In this document: positions 8,999-17,376 of the stretch, one piece after another
How positions within the stretch are numbered: the stretch's first letter is position 1
Layout: every line of letters begins with the position of its first letter
Origin: JAILLW01 sp045640525
GTDB taxonomy: Bacteria > Bacillota > Clostridia > Lachnospirales > Lachnospiraceae
Assembly (NCBI GenBank): GCA_045640525.1
Contig: JAZUFE010000056.1
Coordinates: 13,540-77,539, forward strand
Direction: 5' to 3'
DNA length: 64,000 nt
Position numbers and translations under genes: made by a program
The notes under the pieces: generated by a model
Database searches by the model: none
What the model saw: only the letters and a program-made list of their open reading frames with translations
What the model was told of the DNA's origin: nothing

Positions 8999-10435
8999 AT
9001 GACATTTAATTCGTTTGAGTTTTTATTTGTATTTTTACCTATCATATTGATTACATTTTGGATGCTGAGAACCGCAGGGAAGAATTCTCTTTCCTTGTGG
9101 CTGATTGTCTTGGCATCTTTATTATTGTACGGAATTTACTATCCGTGCGGTTTGATAGTCTTCCTATTCAGCTTGGCAGTTAACTTCGGAGTGATGAAGT
9201 GCTCCAAAAAGTATATGTTGATTTTGGGAATCATATTTGATGTATTTCTTTTGGCGGTATTTAAATATGGAGGATATTTCTTCGATGTTATCGGAACCCA
9301 AATCACAGCTCCGGGAATAAGTTTCTATACTTTTGGCGAAATTGCCCTGCTTGTTGAATTGTATCGTCAAAATATCAATGTGCTTTCGGCAAGAGAGTAT
9401 ATGTTTATTCATACGTATTTCCCTAAGATTATTCAAGGACCTATAACAAGACCGTCTGACTTGCTGATTCAAATTGACACAATCAAGAAACCGGATGCGG
9501 AGAGTGTATTCAGGGGAATGATGCTATTTGCCCTGGGATGTTTCAAAAAAGTTATAATTGCGGATACCCTTGGAGGCGCGGTTGATTACGGCTTCGGAAA
9601 TTTGAATGCCATGCATACGGGTGAGGCTTTGGTTATCATGGTTTCTTATACGCTACAGTTATATTTTGACTTCAGCGGATATTGCGACATGGCAATGGCA
9701 ATTTCATCCTTCCTGGGAATCGAACTGCCTCTTAATTTCAATGCACCTTATAAAGCGAAGAATATAGAAGATTTTTGGAAACGTTGGCATATTTCCCTGA
9801 CGGGATTTTTCACCCGATATCTTTATATACCGCTTGGAGGAAACCGTAAGGGTAAGACCAGAATGTACGTTAATTTCCTCATCATTTTCTTCGTAAGCGG
9901 CATTTGGCACGGTGCAGGATGGCAATTTGTGATATGGGGATTAATGCATGGAATTCTCTATGTTTTGCACAGATTGTACAGCAACCATATTAAGGACAAA
10001 GATACAAAATTAAGAAATCATTATGTGCAAAAAGCAGTCTCGGCGTTGAAGATAGGCTTAACATTCCTGTATGTGAATGCTGCATGGGTATTTTTCAGAG
10101 CCCCCAGCGTAGACGACGCATTACACTTGTTTAAAGATATGGGTGAACTTTGGCTGCCGCGGTTTAACATATATCTGGCAAATTGCTTTAATATCGATGA
10201 ACTGTGGTATGTGATTAAAATGGCGGGACTTGACCAAATGTGGTGGAGTCCGTACATTTTGATGGTATTGATAATTGCGTTACTTTTGATATTGGTATTT
10301 TTCGGTCGAACTGCTGTAGAATATGCCAAAACCTGTAAGATAAGTATTTGGAATTCATTGCTGATAGCTGTTTTGATGATATGGTGCATTGTTTCGTTTA
10401 ACAATGTTGCAACATATTTGTATGTAAACTTTTAG
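8999..10435 (+). CDS. MBOAT family O-acyltransferase (AlgI/DltB-like)
   Basis: 478 residues from the ATG at 8999, just after the previous stop. The protein is polytopic with the hallmarks of AlgI-type MBOAT enzymes: FWKRWHISLTGFFTRYLY (about residues 258-275), YIPLGGNRKG, and GIWHGAGW (about residues 300-307), whose His is the catalytic residue of the family. These enzymes move an acyl group across the membrane and pass it to an extracytoplasmic partner that modifies a polysaccharide. The next gene encodes such a partner, so the two form an O-acetylation pair similar to AlgI-AlgJ or PatA-PatB. This is separate from the two acyltransferase-3 enzymes upstream. Confidence 0.9.
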   Translation: MTFNSFEFLFVFLPIILITFWMLRTAGKNSLSLWLIVLASLLLYGIYYPCGLIVFLFSLAVNFGVMKCSKKYMLILGIIFDVFLLAVFKYGGYFFDVIGTQITAPGISFYTFGEIALLVELYRQNINVLSAREYMFIHTYFPKIIQGPITRPSDLLIQIDTIKKPDAESVFRGMMLFALGCFKKVIIADTLGGAVDYGFGNLNAMHTGEALVIMVSYTLQLYFDFSGYCDMAMAISSFLGIELPLNFNAPYKAKNIEDFWKRWHISLTGFFTRYLYIPLGGNRKGKTRMYVNFLIIFFVSGIWHGAGWQFVIWGLMHGILYVLHRLYSNHIKDKDTKLRNHYVQKAVSALKIGLTFLYVNAAWVFFRAPSVDDALHLFKDMGELWLPRFNIYLANCFNIDELWYVIKMAGLDQMWWSPYILMVLIIALLLILVFFGRTAVEYAKTCKISIWNSLLIAVLMIWCIVSFNNVATYLYVNF

Positions 10436-10451
10436 TTGTTAAGGTATTCGT

Positions 10452-11609
10452 ATGAAGAATCATGCTGCCCCAAAATTAATAATTATGATTGCGGTAATTA
10501 TACTTACGGTATTGGTTGCCTGCGGCGTTTTGACTTATTATATCGATCCGTTCTTCCACTACCATGCGCCGATTGCCGGATTTGATTATGTCATTGACAA
10601 TCAGCTGACTCAAAATCCGGGCATGGCGGAGCATATGGATTATGACAGTGCTATTTTGGGCTCGTCAATGACAGTCAATTTTGAGACGGATTGGTTTAGA
10701 GAACAGATGGGATTAAACGCACTCAAGCTAAGCTATTCAAGTGCTTATCCCAAAGATATCTGCAACATAATGAATAAGATTTTTGCCCCCAAGGATGACG
10801 GCTCGTCCAAGGATATTAAGAAAGTATTTTTGGGACTTGATGTTATTACCTATTCGGGTGATGTGAATGAAACCAAATATCCGATTCCGGAATATCTTTA
10901 TGATGATTGCGTGATTAATGACATCAAATATCTGGTAAATAAGGATGTTCTCTTGAATTATATTCTACGACCTATGGTTGCGCCCGAACCCATGAACCTG
11001 TCACATATCTATGCAAGCTGGTGGACAGATGATTACTATAATGAAGAATGGGTATTACTTAACCATGATGCCATTCTTGAAGCCAACCCGGTTCAAATGG
11101 AAGCACATGCGTTTGATGATGCGATTGTTAAGAATCTGGAGGTCAATATAATACCATTCATTGAAGAGCATGAGGATACCGAATTTGTTATATTTTTCCC
11201 ACCATACAGCATTTTGTTCTGGAATGATGTGATGATGGAAAATCATTTGGAAGCTACCATGAATGCTTACAGGATTGTTGAGAAGAAACTCAACTGCTAC
11301 GATAATGTATCAATGTATTTTTTTCCGAATACGGAAAATATAGTATGTGATTTGAACAATTATGCGGATTATACACACTATCATCCGAAAGTTAATCGTA
11401 TGATGACGGAATGCTTTGCCAACGGAGGTGAGCTTGATGACGGAATCAGTATTACGGAGCATCGAATAGCCAAAGAATGGGAGAACGGCAAGCATATGGA
11501 AGAATATATGGATGACATGCTTACCATTTTGGATATGTATGATTTTCAAGGGCTCAGAAGAACGCTGTCGGGCTATCATGAAGGAGGTACAGATGAAGAA
11601 GAAAATTAA
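10452..11609 (+). CDS. Membrane-anchored SGNH-like partner of the MBOAT acyltransferase
   Basis: 385 residues. One N-terminal hydrophobic segment (about residues 9-29) acts as a signal anchor, and the rest is predicted outside the cell. AILGSSMT near residue 69 places the nucleophile-type Ser, and DYTHYHP near residue 306 gives the D-x-x-H pair, so the catalytic set of the SGNH/GDSL fold looks intact. AlgJ, AlgX and related proteins use this fold to transfer acetyl from an MBOAT protein to a polymer. Immediate linkage to the MBOAT gene (16 bases) supports that role. Overall similarity to named families is weak by eye. Confidence 0.65.
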   Translation: MKNHAAPKLIIMIAVIILTVLVACGVLTYYIDPFFHYHAPIAGFDYVIDNQLTQNPGMAEHMDYDSAILGSSMTVNFETDWFREQMGLNALKLSYSSAYPKDICNIMNKIFAPKDDGSSKDIKKVFLGLDVITYSGDVNETKYPIPEYLYDDCVINDIKYLVNKDVLLNYILRPMVAPEPMNLSHIYASWWTDDYYNEEWVLLNHDAILEANPVQMEAHAFDDAIVKNLEVNIIPFIEEHEDTEFVIFFPPYSILFWNDVMMENHLEATMNAYRIVEKKLNCYDNVSMYFFPNTENIVCDLNNYADYTHYHPKVNRMMTECFANGGELDDGISITEHRIAKEWENGKHMEEYMDDMLTILDMYDFQGLRRTLSGYHEGGTDEEEN

Positions 11610-11985
11610 TTGGAAAGATTTACTGCTGTTGCAGATTGTATTTTTGATATACAGTACATCTTCGGTGGTGGCCAAGTTTGCTTCCGGAAATGAAGTGATG
11701 AGTATTAAGTTCTTTCTTTTCTACGGACTCGAGGTGGGGATTTTGGGAGTGTACGCAATCTTGTGGCAGCAGGTAATTAAGAAATTCGAGCTGTCCGTTG
11801 CATATGCCAATAAGGCCATATGCCTGCTGTGGGCATTGCTTTGGAGTATCGTTATTTTCCACGATACTCTTAAGTGGAATCAGATAGTGGGAATAGTGGT
11901 GGTGATGGCAGGAATTTTCATTCTCAATTCCGAACCGAAAACCCCTGAATCTTTGGACAATAAAGAAGAGGAGGCGAAGAAATGA
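11593..11985 (+). CDS. Small EamA/SMR-type membrane protein, flippase-like subunit 1
   Basis: 130 residues starting at ATG 11593 with AAGGAGG upstream; this start overlaps the end of the previous gene. Four transmembrane helices: the first contains IYSTSSVVAKFAS and the last IVGIVVVMAGIFILNS, typical of half-size EamA/SMR proteins. The C-terminus is charged. It overlaps the next gene by 4 bases, and the pair resembles the ArnE/ArnF arrangement that moves polyprenyl-phosphate sugars across the membrane. With three GT-C enzymes in the same operon, a role in presenting lipid-linked sugars at the outer face is a reasonable inference. Confidence 0.7.
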   Translation: MKKKINWKDLLLLQIVFLIYSTSSVVAKFASGNEVMSIKFFLFYGLEVGILGVYAILWQQVIKKFELSVAYANKAICLLWALLWSIVIFHDTLKWNQIVGIVVVMAGIFILNSEPKTPESLDNKEEEAKK

Positions 11986-12326
11986 ACTACTCTGTAATTA
12001 TTGTTATCATATCGGTTATAGTTGCGTCGTTTTCGCAGATACTATTGAAAAAGAGTTCAATGCGAACCTATCCCAATTGGATTAGGGAATATCTGAATTG
12101 GTATGTGATTATCGGGTACGGAATGATGTTTGTATCTTTGTTCCTTACGATGATAGCATATAAAGGCTTTGAAAATTTTACCAATGTTCCGCTTCTTGAA
12201 TCGCTGGGATATATAGTTGTAATGATACTCGGAAGATTGTTCTTTAAGGAAAAACTTACAGCAAGGAAGCTCATAGGCATACTGGTCATAATGTGTGGTA
12301 TTTTCGTCTATTATATGATAAACTGA
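11982..12326 (+). CDS. Small EamA/SMR-type membrane protein, flippase-like subunit 2
   Basis: 114 residues and four helices. Helix 1 ends in ASFSQILLKKSS, the motif seen at the start of SMR/ArnF-like proteins, and the last helix is KLIGILVIMCGIFVYY. It starts inside the stop of subunit 1 (ATGA overlap), implying a fixed-ratio heterodimer. No separate polyprenyl-phosphate glycosyltransferase of the GtrB/ArnC type is obvious beside it, so its lipid-sugar substrate must come from one of the GT2 enzymes of the locus or from elsewhere. Confidence 0.7.
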   Translation: MNYSVIIVIISVIVASFSQILLKKSSMRTYPNWIREYLNWYVIIGYGMMFVSLFLTMIAYKGFENFTNVPLLESLGYIVVMILGRLFFKEKLTARKLIGILVIMCGIFVYYMIN

Positions 12327-12371
12327 TTTAGTATGCATAAATGTGCAATTTTGATTTGAAAGGGTAGTTTG

Positions 12372-14801
12372 ATGGCGAATAAACCGGTTAAAGCCGATGC
12401 AAAACGCCGTGGCGTCAAGAAGTCGGATTTAAAGAAAATAGAAGAACGCAAGAGAGCAAAAGCCAGATTGCAAAAGAGTCATTCCGATTCATATGATAAC
12501 AGACACGGACAAAGATATACCGATTCATATGATGACGGATACGACAGAGAATACAGCGATTCGTATGATAACGGATACGGACAAAGATATGCCGATTCAT
12601 ATAGTGCTGAATATGACGATACGTATGATGATTATGATGTAGATTACGATTCGTCGGAAGATGATTATTACGAAGATGATTATTACGAAGATGACTATGC
12701 CTACGGACGTGTAGATTATCATCAGGATGAAACAGGATTCGGAGCAATCAAAAGTGCTGTTTCGAACTGGTTTTCACGTCGTTCCACAGTAGATTTGATT
12801 ATGATGGGATTCGGAGCGGTAGCGGTTGTTTTGCTCATCGTTGTCGGCTCAATATTCTTTAAGTCGCAGCTTTCATCAAATAAAGCATCCGGCGAATTCG
12901 CAGAACTTGGCAGTGAAGTCCAGGATATAGGAATCATCGGCGAATCCGGTCTTTTGGCAGCAGCAAACGCTAAACAGGCAGAGCTTGATGCTCTTGCGGA
13001 AGCTATGTGGGGTGAAGACGAAGAGGGATTTGAAGACGATTCACAAGTTCCGGATGATGCATCGGAAAATCAAACGGTTGTGGTGTTGAACCTTACATCA
13101 ATCCAAAGAGATTTAAAAATCAAGTTTGTTAATCACAAAACGGGCAAACTTATTAAAGGTACGGAATTTGTGGTAGAAATAAAGGACCCTTCGGGCTCAA
13201 AATCTACCAAAACCAATAAAGATAAAGACGGAATAATCTATATGAAGGACATTAAGCCGGGCAAATATACGGTTGCTTTGGTAGGTCCTGAAGATGATAC
13301 ATTGAGTTTTTTAAAGGATCCTGTTTCGATTACAGTTAAGGATACCATTGAATATAAGAAAGTTGATGTTTCGGATGAAATCAAATCCGAGAAGGAAATT
13401 AATGCGGCTAAAGAGGACACAGCCAAGAATGATACGACCATCGAATCCGAATTGGAGGACACGGTTGAATGGGTAGAATCCACCCAGACAATTATTGAGG
13501 GTACTCAAAAAACCGAGGAAACATACGTTGAAGTTAAACCGGAAGAAATAGCAGACCCGGGTAAAACAGCGTATCTTGGCATGCGGAAGTTAGGCATGGT
13601 TATTGACTATGAACCCGGAGAAGAACCGAGTGAGGAACCGGGAGAGGACCCGGAACCTACCGAAGAACCTATACCGGACCCCACTGACGAGCCTACACCT
13701 GAACCGACCCAGGCCCCCGTTCCGACACAAGAGCCGACACCTGAACCGACGGCAGAGCCGACAGCAGAACCGACGGCGCAGCCGACTGCGACGCCTGCCC
13801 CTGCGACACCTTCGCCGACACCGGCATCAACAGCTACGCCTTCTCCTACTAAAACGGCTGAAGTTACTCCTACAGCAAGCCCGACAGTTACCCCGTCGGC
13901 CAGCAAGGAAGAACTTGCCAAGAAGGATAAGACGAGTGTACTTAAGACAACTTCCGGAGTTACTTTGTACGTTAAAGAAGGAAACGAATACAGAGTGGCT
14001 CATTACGCAGACTTCTATACAGCTAAAAAGTTTTATAAACTGGCAGAGAAGAAAACAGGTGGGAAATACAGGTATACCGGTTGGCAGGATATAGACGGAT
14101 ACAGATATTTCTTTGACAAAAACGGCAACTTCGTAACCGGTGAACAGGTTATTCAGGGAGCCAAGTATATATTTGATTCACAGGGAAGACTGAATGCAAG
14201 TTCAGGAGTGCTTGGAATTGATGTATCAAAGTGGAACGGTAATATTGATTGGAATGCAGTTAAGAAATCCGGCATAGATTACGTAATTATAAGATGCGGA
14301 TACAGAGGCTCTACGGTAGGATCTTTGGTGGAAGATCCAATGTTTAGAGCCAATGCCAAGGGAGCTACGGCAGCAGGGATAAAAATAGGAGTCTATTTCT
14401 TCTCCCAAGCTGTTAATGAGATTGAAGCTGTAGAAGAAGCTTCAATGGTTCTTAGCCTGGTTAAAGGAAATTCACTCCCTTACGGGGTGTTCCTCGATGT
14501 TGAAAGCAGTGGCGGAAGAGCAGATTCTTTAAGCGCTGAGCAAAGAACCAAGGTTATTCAGGCTTTCTGCAAGACGATAACCAATTCCGGATATAAAGCA
14601 GGTGTTTATGCCAATAAGACATGGCTGACATCGAAATTTGATGCATCTGCATTAAGTAATTACAAGATTTGGCTTGCTCAATATGCAGCAACTCCGACAT
14701 ATACGAGAACCAAATATGATATTTGGCAGTATACTTCAAAAGGTACTGTTTCAGGTATAAGCGGAAATGTAGATATGAATATCAGTTTCATGGGCTACTA
14801 G
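12372..14801 (+). CDS. Membrane-anchored GH25 muramidase with Tyr/Asp repeats, SpaA-like domain and wall-binding repeats
   Basis: 809 residues from ATG 12372. Order: a basic cytoplasmic start (KKSDLKKIEERKRAKAR); a Tyr/Asp-rich tail with 12-residue repeats (about residues 39-110); one transmembrane helix (about 141-166); an extracellular linker; a SpaA/Cna-B-like beta domain (about 246-336); a long Pro/Thr/Glu linker (about 415-510); two glucan- or choline-binding-like repeats (WQDIDGYRYFFDKNG, about 573-606); and a C-terminal GH25 domain (about 613-809) with GIDVSKWNGNIDW and FLDVES, the Asp and Glu expected in the active site. It should cut the N-acetylmuramic acid bond of peptidoglycan. 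It sits between the decoration genes and the rml genes, so it may remodel wall during polymer insertion. Confidence 0.85.
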   Translation: MANKPVKADAKRRGVKKSDLKKIEERKRAKARLQKSHSDSYDNRHGQRYTDSYDDGYDREYSDSYDNGYGQRYADSYSAEYDDTYDDYDVDYDSSEDDYYEDDYYEDDYAYGRVDYHQDETGFGAIKSAVSNWFSRRSTVDLIMMGFGAVAVVLLIVVGSIFFKSQLSSNKASGEFAELGSEVQDIGIIGESGLLAAANAKQAELDALAEAMWGEDEEGFEDDSQVPDDASENQTVVVLNLTSIQRDLKIKFVNHKTGKLIKGTEFVVEIKDPSGSKSTKTNKDKDGIIYMKDIKPGKYTVALVGPEDDTLSFLKDPVSITVKDTIEYKKVDVSDEIKSEKEINAAKEDTAKNDTTIESELEDTVEWVESTQTIIEGTQKTEETYVEVKPEEIADPGKTAYLGMRKLGMVIDYEPGEEPSEEPGEDPEPTEEPIPDPTDEPTPEPTQAPVPTQEPTPEPTAEPTAEPTAQPTATPAPATPSPTPASTATPSPTKTAEVTPTASPTVTPSASKEELAKKDKTSVLKTTSGVTLYVKEGNEYRVAHYADFYTAKKFYKLAEKKTGGKYRYTGWQDIDGYRYFFDKNGNFVTGEQVIQGAKYIFDSQGRLNASSGVLGIDVSKWNGNIDWNAVKKSGIDYVIIRCGYRGSTVGSLVEDPMFRANAKGATAAGIKIGVYFFSQAVNEIEAVEEASMVLSLVKGNSLPYGVFLDVESSGGRADSLSAEQRTKVIQAFCKTITNSGYKAGVYANKTWLTSKFDASALSNYKIWLAQYAATPTYTRTKYDIWQYTSKGTVSGISGNVDMNISFMGY
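12486..12629 (+). repeat. 36-bp tandem repeat encoding DSYDxxxxxxY units
   Basis: Three near-copies of a 36-bp unit starting GATTCATATGAT, plus a partial fourth, lie in frame in the muramidase gene. The units encode DSYDNRHGQRYT, DSYDDGYDREYS, DSYDNGYGQRYA and a diverged fourth. Similarity is highest between units 1 and 3. Confidence 0.8.
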
Positions 14802-14813
14802 AAAGGAATAGAA

Positions 14814-15908
14814 ATGAAAACATATTTAGTAACAGGCGGCGCCGGATTTATCGGTTCGAATTTCATACACTATATGTTTAATAAGTATGATAACGATATC
14901 AGAATTATCAATGTTGATGTTCTGACTTATGCCGGCAATTTGGAAAATTTGAAGGATGTTGAAAACAGATCAAACTATTCTTTCATTAAAGCGGATATCA
15001 CGGACAAGAAGGCAATTTCCGATATTTTTGCTCAGAACGACATAGACTACGTGGTTCATTTCGCAGCAGAATCGCATGTTGACAGATCAATAGTTACACC
15101 GGAAGTATTCGTACAGACAAACGTACTCGGAACAGCGGTAATGCTCAATTGTGCGAAAGCCTCATGGGAGAATGAGGATGGAACATTTAAGGCAGGCAAG
15201 AAGTTTTTGCATGTTTCTACCGATGAGGTATACGGCTCTTTGGATGATGATCCGAACGCATATTTTTATGAGACAACTCCTTACCAGCCGCACAGCCCGT
15301 ATTCAGCATCAAAGGCATCTTCGGATATGCTGGTTAAGGCATATATGGATACATATAAATTCCCTGCCAATATAACCAACTGTTCAAATAATTACGGACC
15401 TTATCAGTTCCCTGAGAAACTGATTCCTCTTATAATCAATAACGCACTTCAAGGAAAGAAGCTTCCTGTTTACGGTGACGGAAAGAACGTTCGTGACTGG
15501 TTGTATGTTGCTGATCATGCCAAGGCAATCGATATGGTCATTAACAAGGGAAGATTGTTTGAAACATACAATGTGGGCGGACATAATGAGAAACAGAATA
15601 TTGAAATAATAAATATTATCATTGATACATTGCAGGAAATGCTTGATGATTCTGACCCGAGAAAAGCATTGGTAACAAAGGACCTTATTACATATGTTGA
15701 GGATAGAAAGGGTCATGACAGAAGATATGCGATTGCTCCCGATAAGATTAAATCTGAGATAGGATGGGAGCCCGAGACAATGTTTAAAGACGGTATCAAG
15801 CTTACAATCAAATGGTTCTTCGAACATGAAGATTGGATGAAGAATGTAACAAGCGGTGATTACCAGAAATACTACGCAGAAACATATAAATCACTTGCTT
15901 GCAAGTGA
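14814..15908 (+). CDS. rmlB: dTDP-glucose 4,6-dehydratase
   Basis: 364 residues. The N-terminal NAD-binding motif GGAGFIGSNF (residues 7-16), the TDEVYG segment near 136 and the YSASKAS catalytic Tyr-x3-Lys near 162 define an extended short-chain dehydrogenase of the RmlB type. It converts dTDP-glucose to dTDP-4-keto-6-deoxyglucose, the second step to dTDP-rhamnose. It is followed by rmlA and rmlC with short gaps (20 and 2 bases) and preceded by AAAGGAA at the start codon. Length is normal for the family (about 340-360). Confidence 0.95.
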   Translation: MKTYLVTGGAGFIGSNFIHYMFNKYDNDIRIINVDVLTYAGNLENLKDVENRSNYSFIKADITDKKAISDIFAQNDIDYVVHFAAESHVDRSIVTPEVFVQTNVLGTAVMLNCAKASWENEDGTFKAGKKFLHVSTDEVYGSLDDDPNAYFYETTPYQPHSPYSASKASSDMLVKAYMDTYKFPANITNCSNNYGPYQFPEKLIPLIINNALQGKKLPVYGDGKNVRDWLYVADHAKAIDMVINKGRLFETYNVGGHNEKQNIEIINIIIDTLQEMLDDSDPRKALVTKDLITYVEDRKGHDRRYAIAPDKIKSEIGWEPETMFKDGIKLTIKWFFEHEDWMKNVTSGDYQKYYAETYKSLACK

Positions 15909-15927
15909 TTAGTTCAAGGAGATTAAG

Positions 15928-16797
15928 ATGAAGGGTATTATTTTGGCAGGTGGTTCCGGAACTCGTTTGTATCCGTTGACCAAGGCAATAAGTAAGCAGA
16001 TTATGCCTGTTTATGACAAACCGATGATTTATTATCCGTTGTCGACACTTATGCTGGCCGGTATACGCGAGGTGCTGATTATTTCGACACCAAGAGATCT
16101 TCCGGTTTTTAGAGAATTGTTGGGTGATGGTTCGGCACTGGGAATGCGTTTTGAATATGCTGTTCAGGAACAACCCAGAGGCTTGGCGGATGCATTCATT
16201 ATAGGTGCTGATTTTATCGGGAAAGATAATGTGGCATTGGTTCTCGGCGACAATATATTCTACGGACAGAGTTTCTCTAAAGTCTTGAAAACAGCAGCTT
16301 CAAGAGAAAGCGGAGCTACAATTTTCGGATATTATGTAAGGGATCCCAGAGAATACGGTGTTGTTGAATTTGATGAAAACGGAGTCGCACTTTCAATAGA
16401 AGAAAAGCCTGAGCATCCCAAGAGCAATTATGCTGTTCCGGGATTATATTTTTATGATAATGATGTAGTTGAAATCGCAGCTAATGTCAAACCTTCTGCG
16501 CGTGGCGAAATCGAGATTACAAGTATTAATAACGAGTACTTAAACCGCGGTACTTTACGTGTTGAAACATTGGGACGAGGCTTTGCATGGCTTGATACCG
16601 GAAATCACGATTCTTTGCTGGATGCGGCCGATTTCGTTGCGGCATTTCAAAAGAGACAGGGATTATACATTTCGTGCATTGAAGAAATTGCTTATAAACG
16701 TGGTTTTATCAATAAGGAGCAATTGCTGGAACTTGCCAAACCTTTAATGAAAACTAATTACGGCAAATACTTGGTTGAAGTAGCGGAGGGATTATAG
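15928..16797 (+). CDS. rmlA: Glucose-1-phosphate thymidylyltransferase
   Basis: 289 residues, the usual length. GGSGTRLYPLT (residues 8-18) is the nucleotide-binding signature, and LVLGDNIFYG (about 105-114) carries the metal-binding Asp. The enzyme makes dTDP-glucose from dTTP and glucose-1-phosphate, which the phosphoglucomutase encoded at 26027 can supply. It lies in the order rmlB-rmlA-rmlC. An AAGGAGATTAAG ribosome binding site precedes it. Confidence 0.96.
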   Translation: MKGIILAGGSGTRLYPLTKAISKQIMPVYDKPMIYYPLSTLMLAGIREVLIISTPRDLPVFRELLGDGSALGMRFEYAVQEQPRGLADAFIIGADFIGKDNVALVLGDNIFYGQSFSKVLKTAASRESGATIFGYYVRDPREYGVVEFDENGVALSIEEKPEHPKSNYAVPGLYFYDNDVVEIAANVKPSARGEIEITSINNEYLNRGTLRVETLGRGFAWLDTGNHDSLLDAADFVAAFQKRQGLYISCIEEIAYKRGFINKEQLLELAKPLMKTNYGKYLVEVAEGL

Positions 16798-16798
16798 A

Positions 16799-17362
16799 AT
16801 GGGACAGATAACGGTTGAGGATTGTGAAATAGAAGGATTGAAAATAATACATCCTGAAGTCAGAGGCGATGAGAGAGGTTTCTTTATGGAAACATATCAG
16901 AAACAGCAGTTTTTTGATGCCGGAATCGAAGTGGAGTTTGTTCAGGATAATCAGTCAGCGTCTACCAAAAATGTATTAAGAGGATTGCACTTCCAAATCA
17001 ATTATCCTCAGGACAAGCTTGTACGTGCCATTAAGGGTACTGTATTTGATGTTGCGGTAGATTTGCGCCCGGGTTCAAAGACTTTCGGCAAATGGAAGGG
17101 TGTGGTTCTTTCTGAAGAGAATAAGGTACAATTCTTTGTTCCGAAGGGGTTTGCCCATGGCTTCTATGTTATGAGTGACTATGCGGAATTCGCATATAAG
17201 GTTTCAGATTTTTATCATCCTAACGATGAGGGCGGAATTGCTTTCGACGATCCTCAAATCGGTGTAGAATGGCCGTTTGACGATAAGTCAAAGCTCGTTT
17301 TGGCAGAACGTGACAAGAAATGGGGCGGTCTGGCAGAATATATGAAAGAAAGAGGTCTTTAG
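16799..17362 (+). CDS. rmlC: dTDP-4-dehydrorhamnose 3,5-epimerase
   Basis: 187 residues, a normal RmlC length. RGDERGFF (about 22-29) and LRGLHFQ (about 60-66, with the catalytic His) and FVPKGFAHGF are the cupin-fold landmarks. The enzyme converts dTDP-4-keto-6-deoxyglucose to dTDP-4-keto-rhamnose. The final reductase gene rmlD is not found in this window, so the last step must be encoded elsewhere or a different dTDP-deoxysugar is made. The start codon follows the rmlA stop by one base with GGAGGG upstream. Confidence 0.95.
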   Translation: MGQITVEDCEIEGLKIIHPEVRGDERGFFMETYQKQQFFDAGIEVEFVQDNQSASTKNVLRGLHFQINYPQDKLVRAIKGTVFDVAVDLRPGSKTFGKWKGVVLSEENKVQFFVPKGFAHGFYVMSDYAEFAYKVSDFYHPNDEGGIAFDDPQIGVEWPFDDKSKLVLAERDKKWGGLAEYMKERGL

Positions 17363-17376
17363 ACTACAGTTTCAAA

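Noticed and set aside
13607..13921. Long minus-strand frame rich in Gly/Ser/Val opposite the muramidase linker
   Set aside because: It is the mirror of the Pro/Thr linker (CCG and ACC codons read backward) and has no ribosome binding site.
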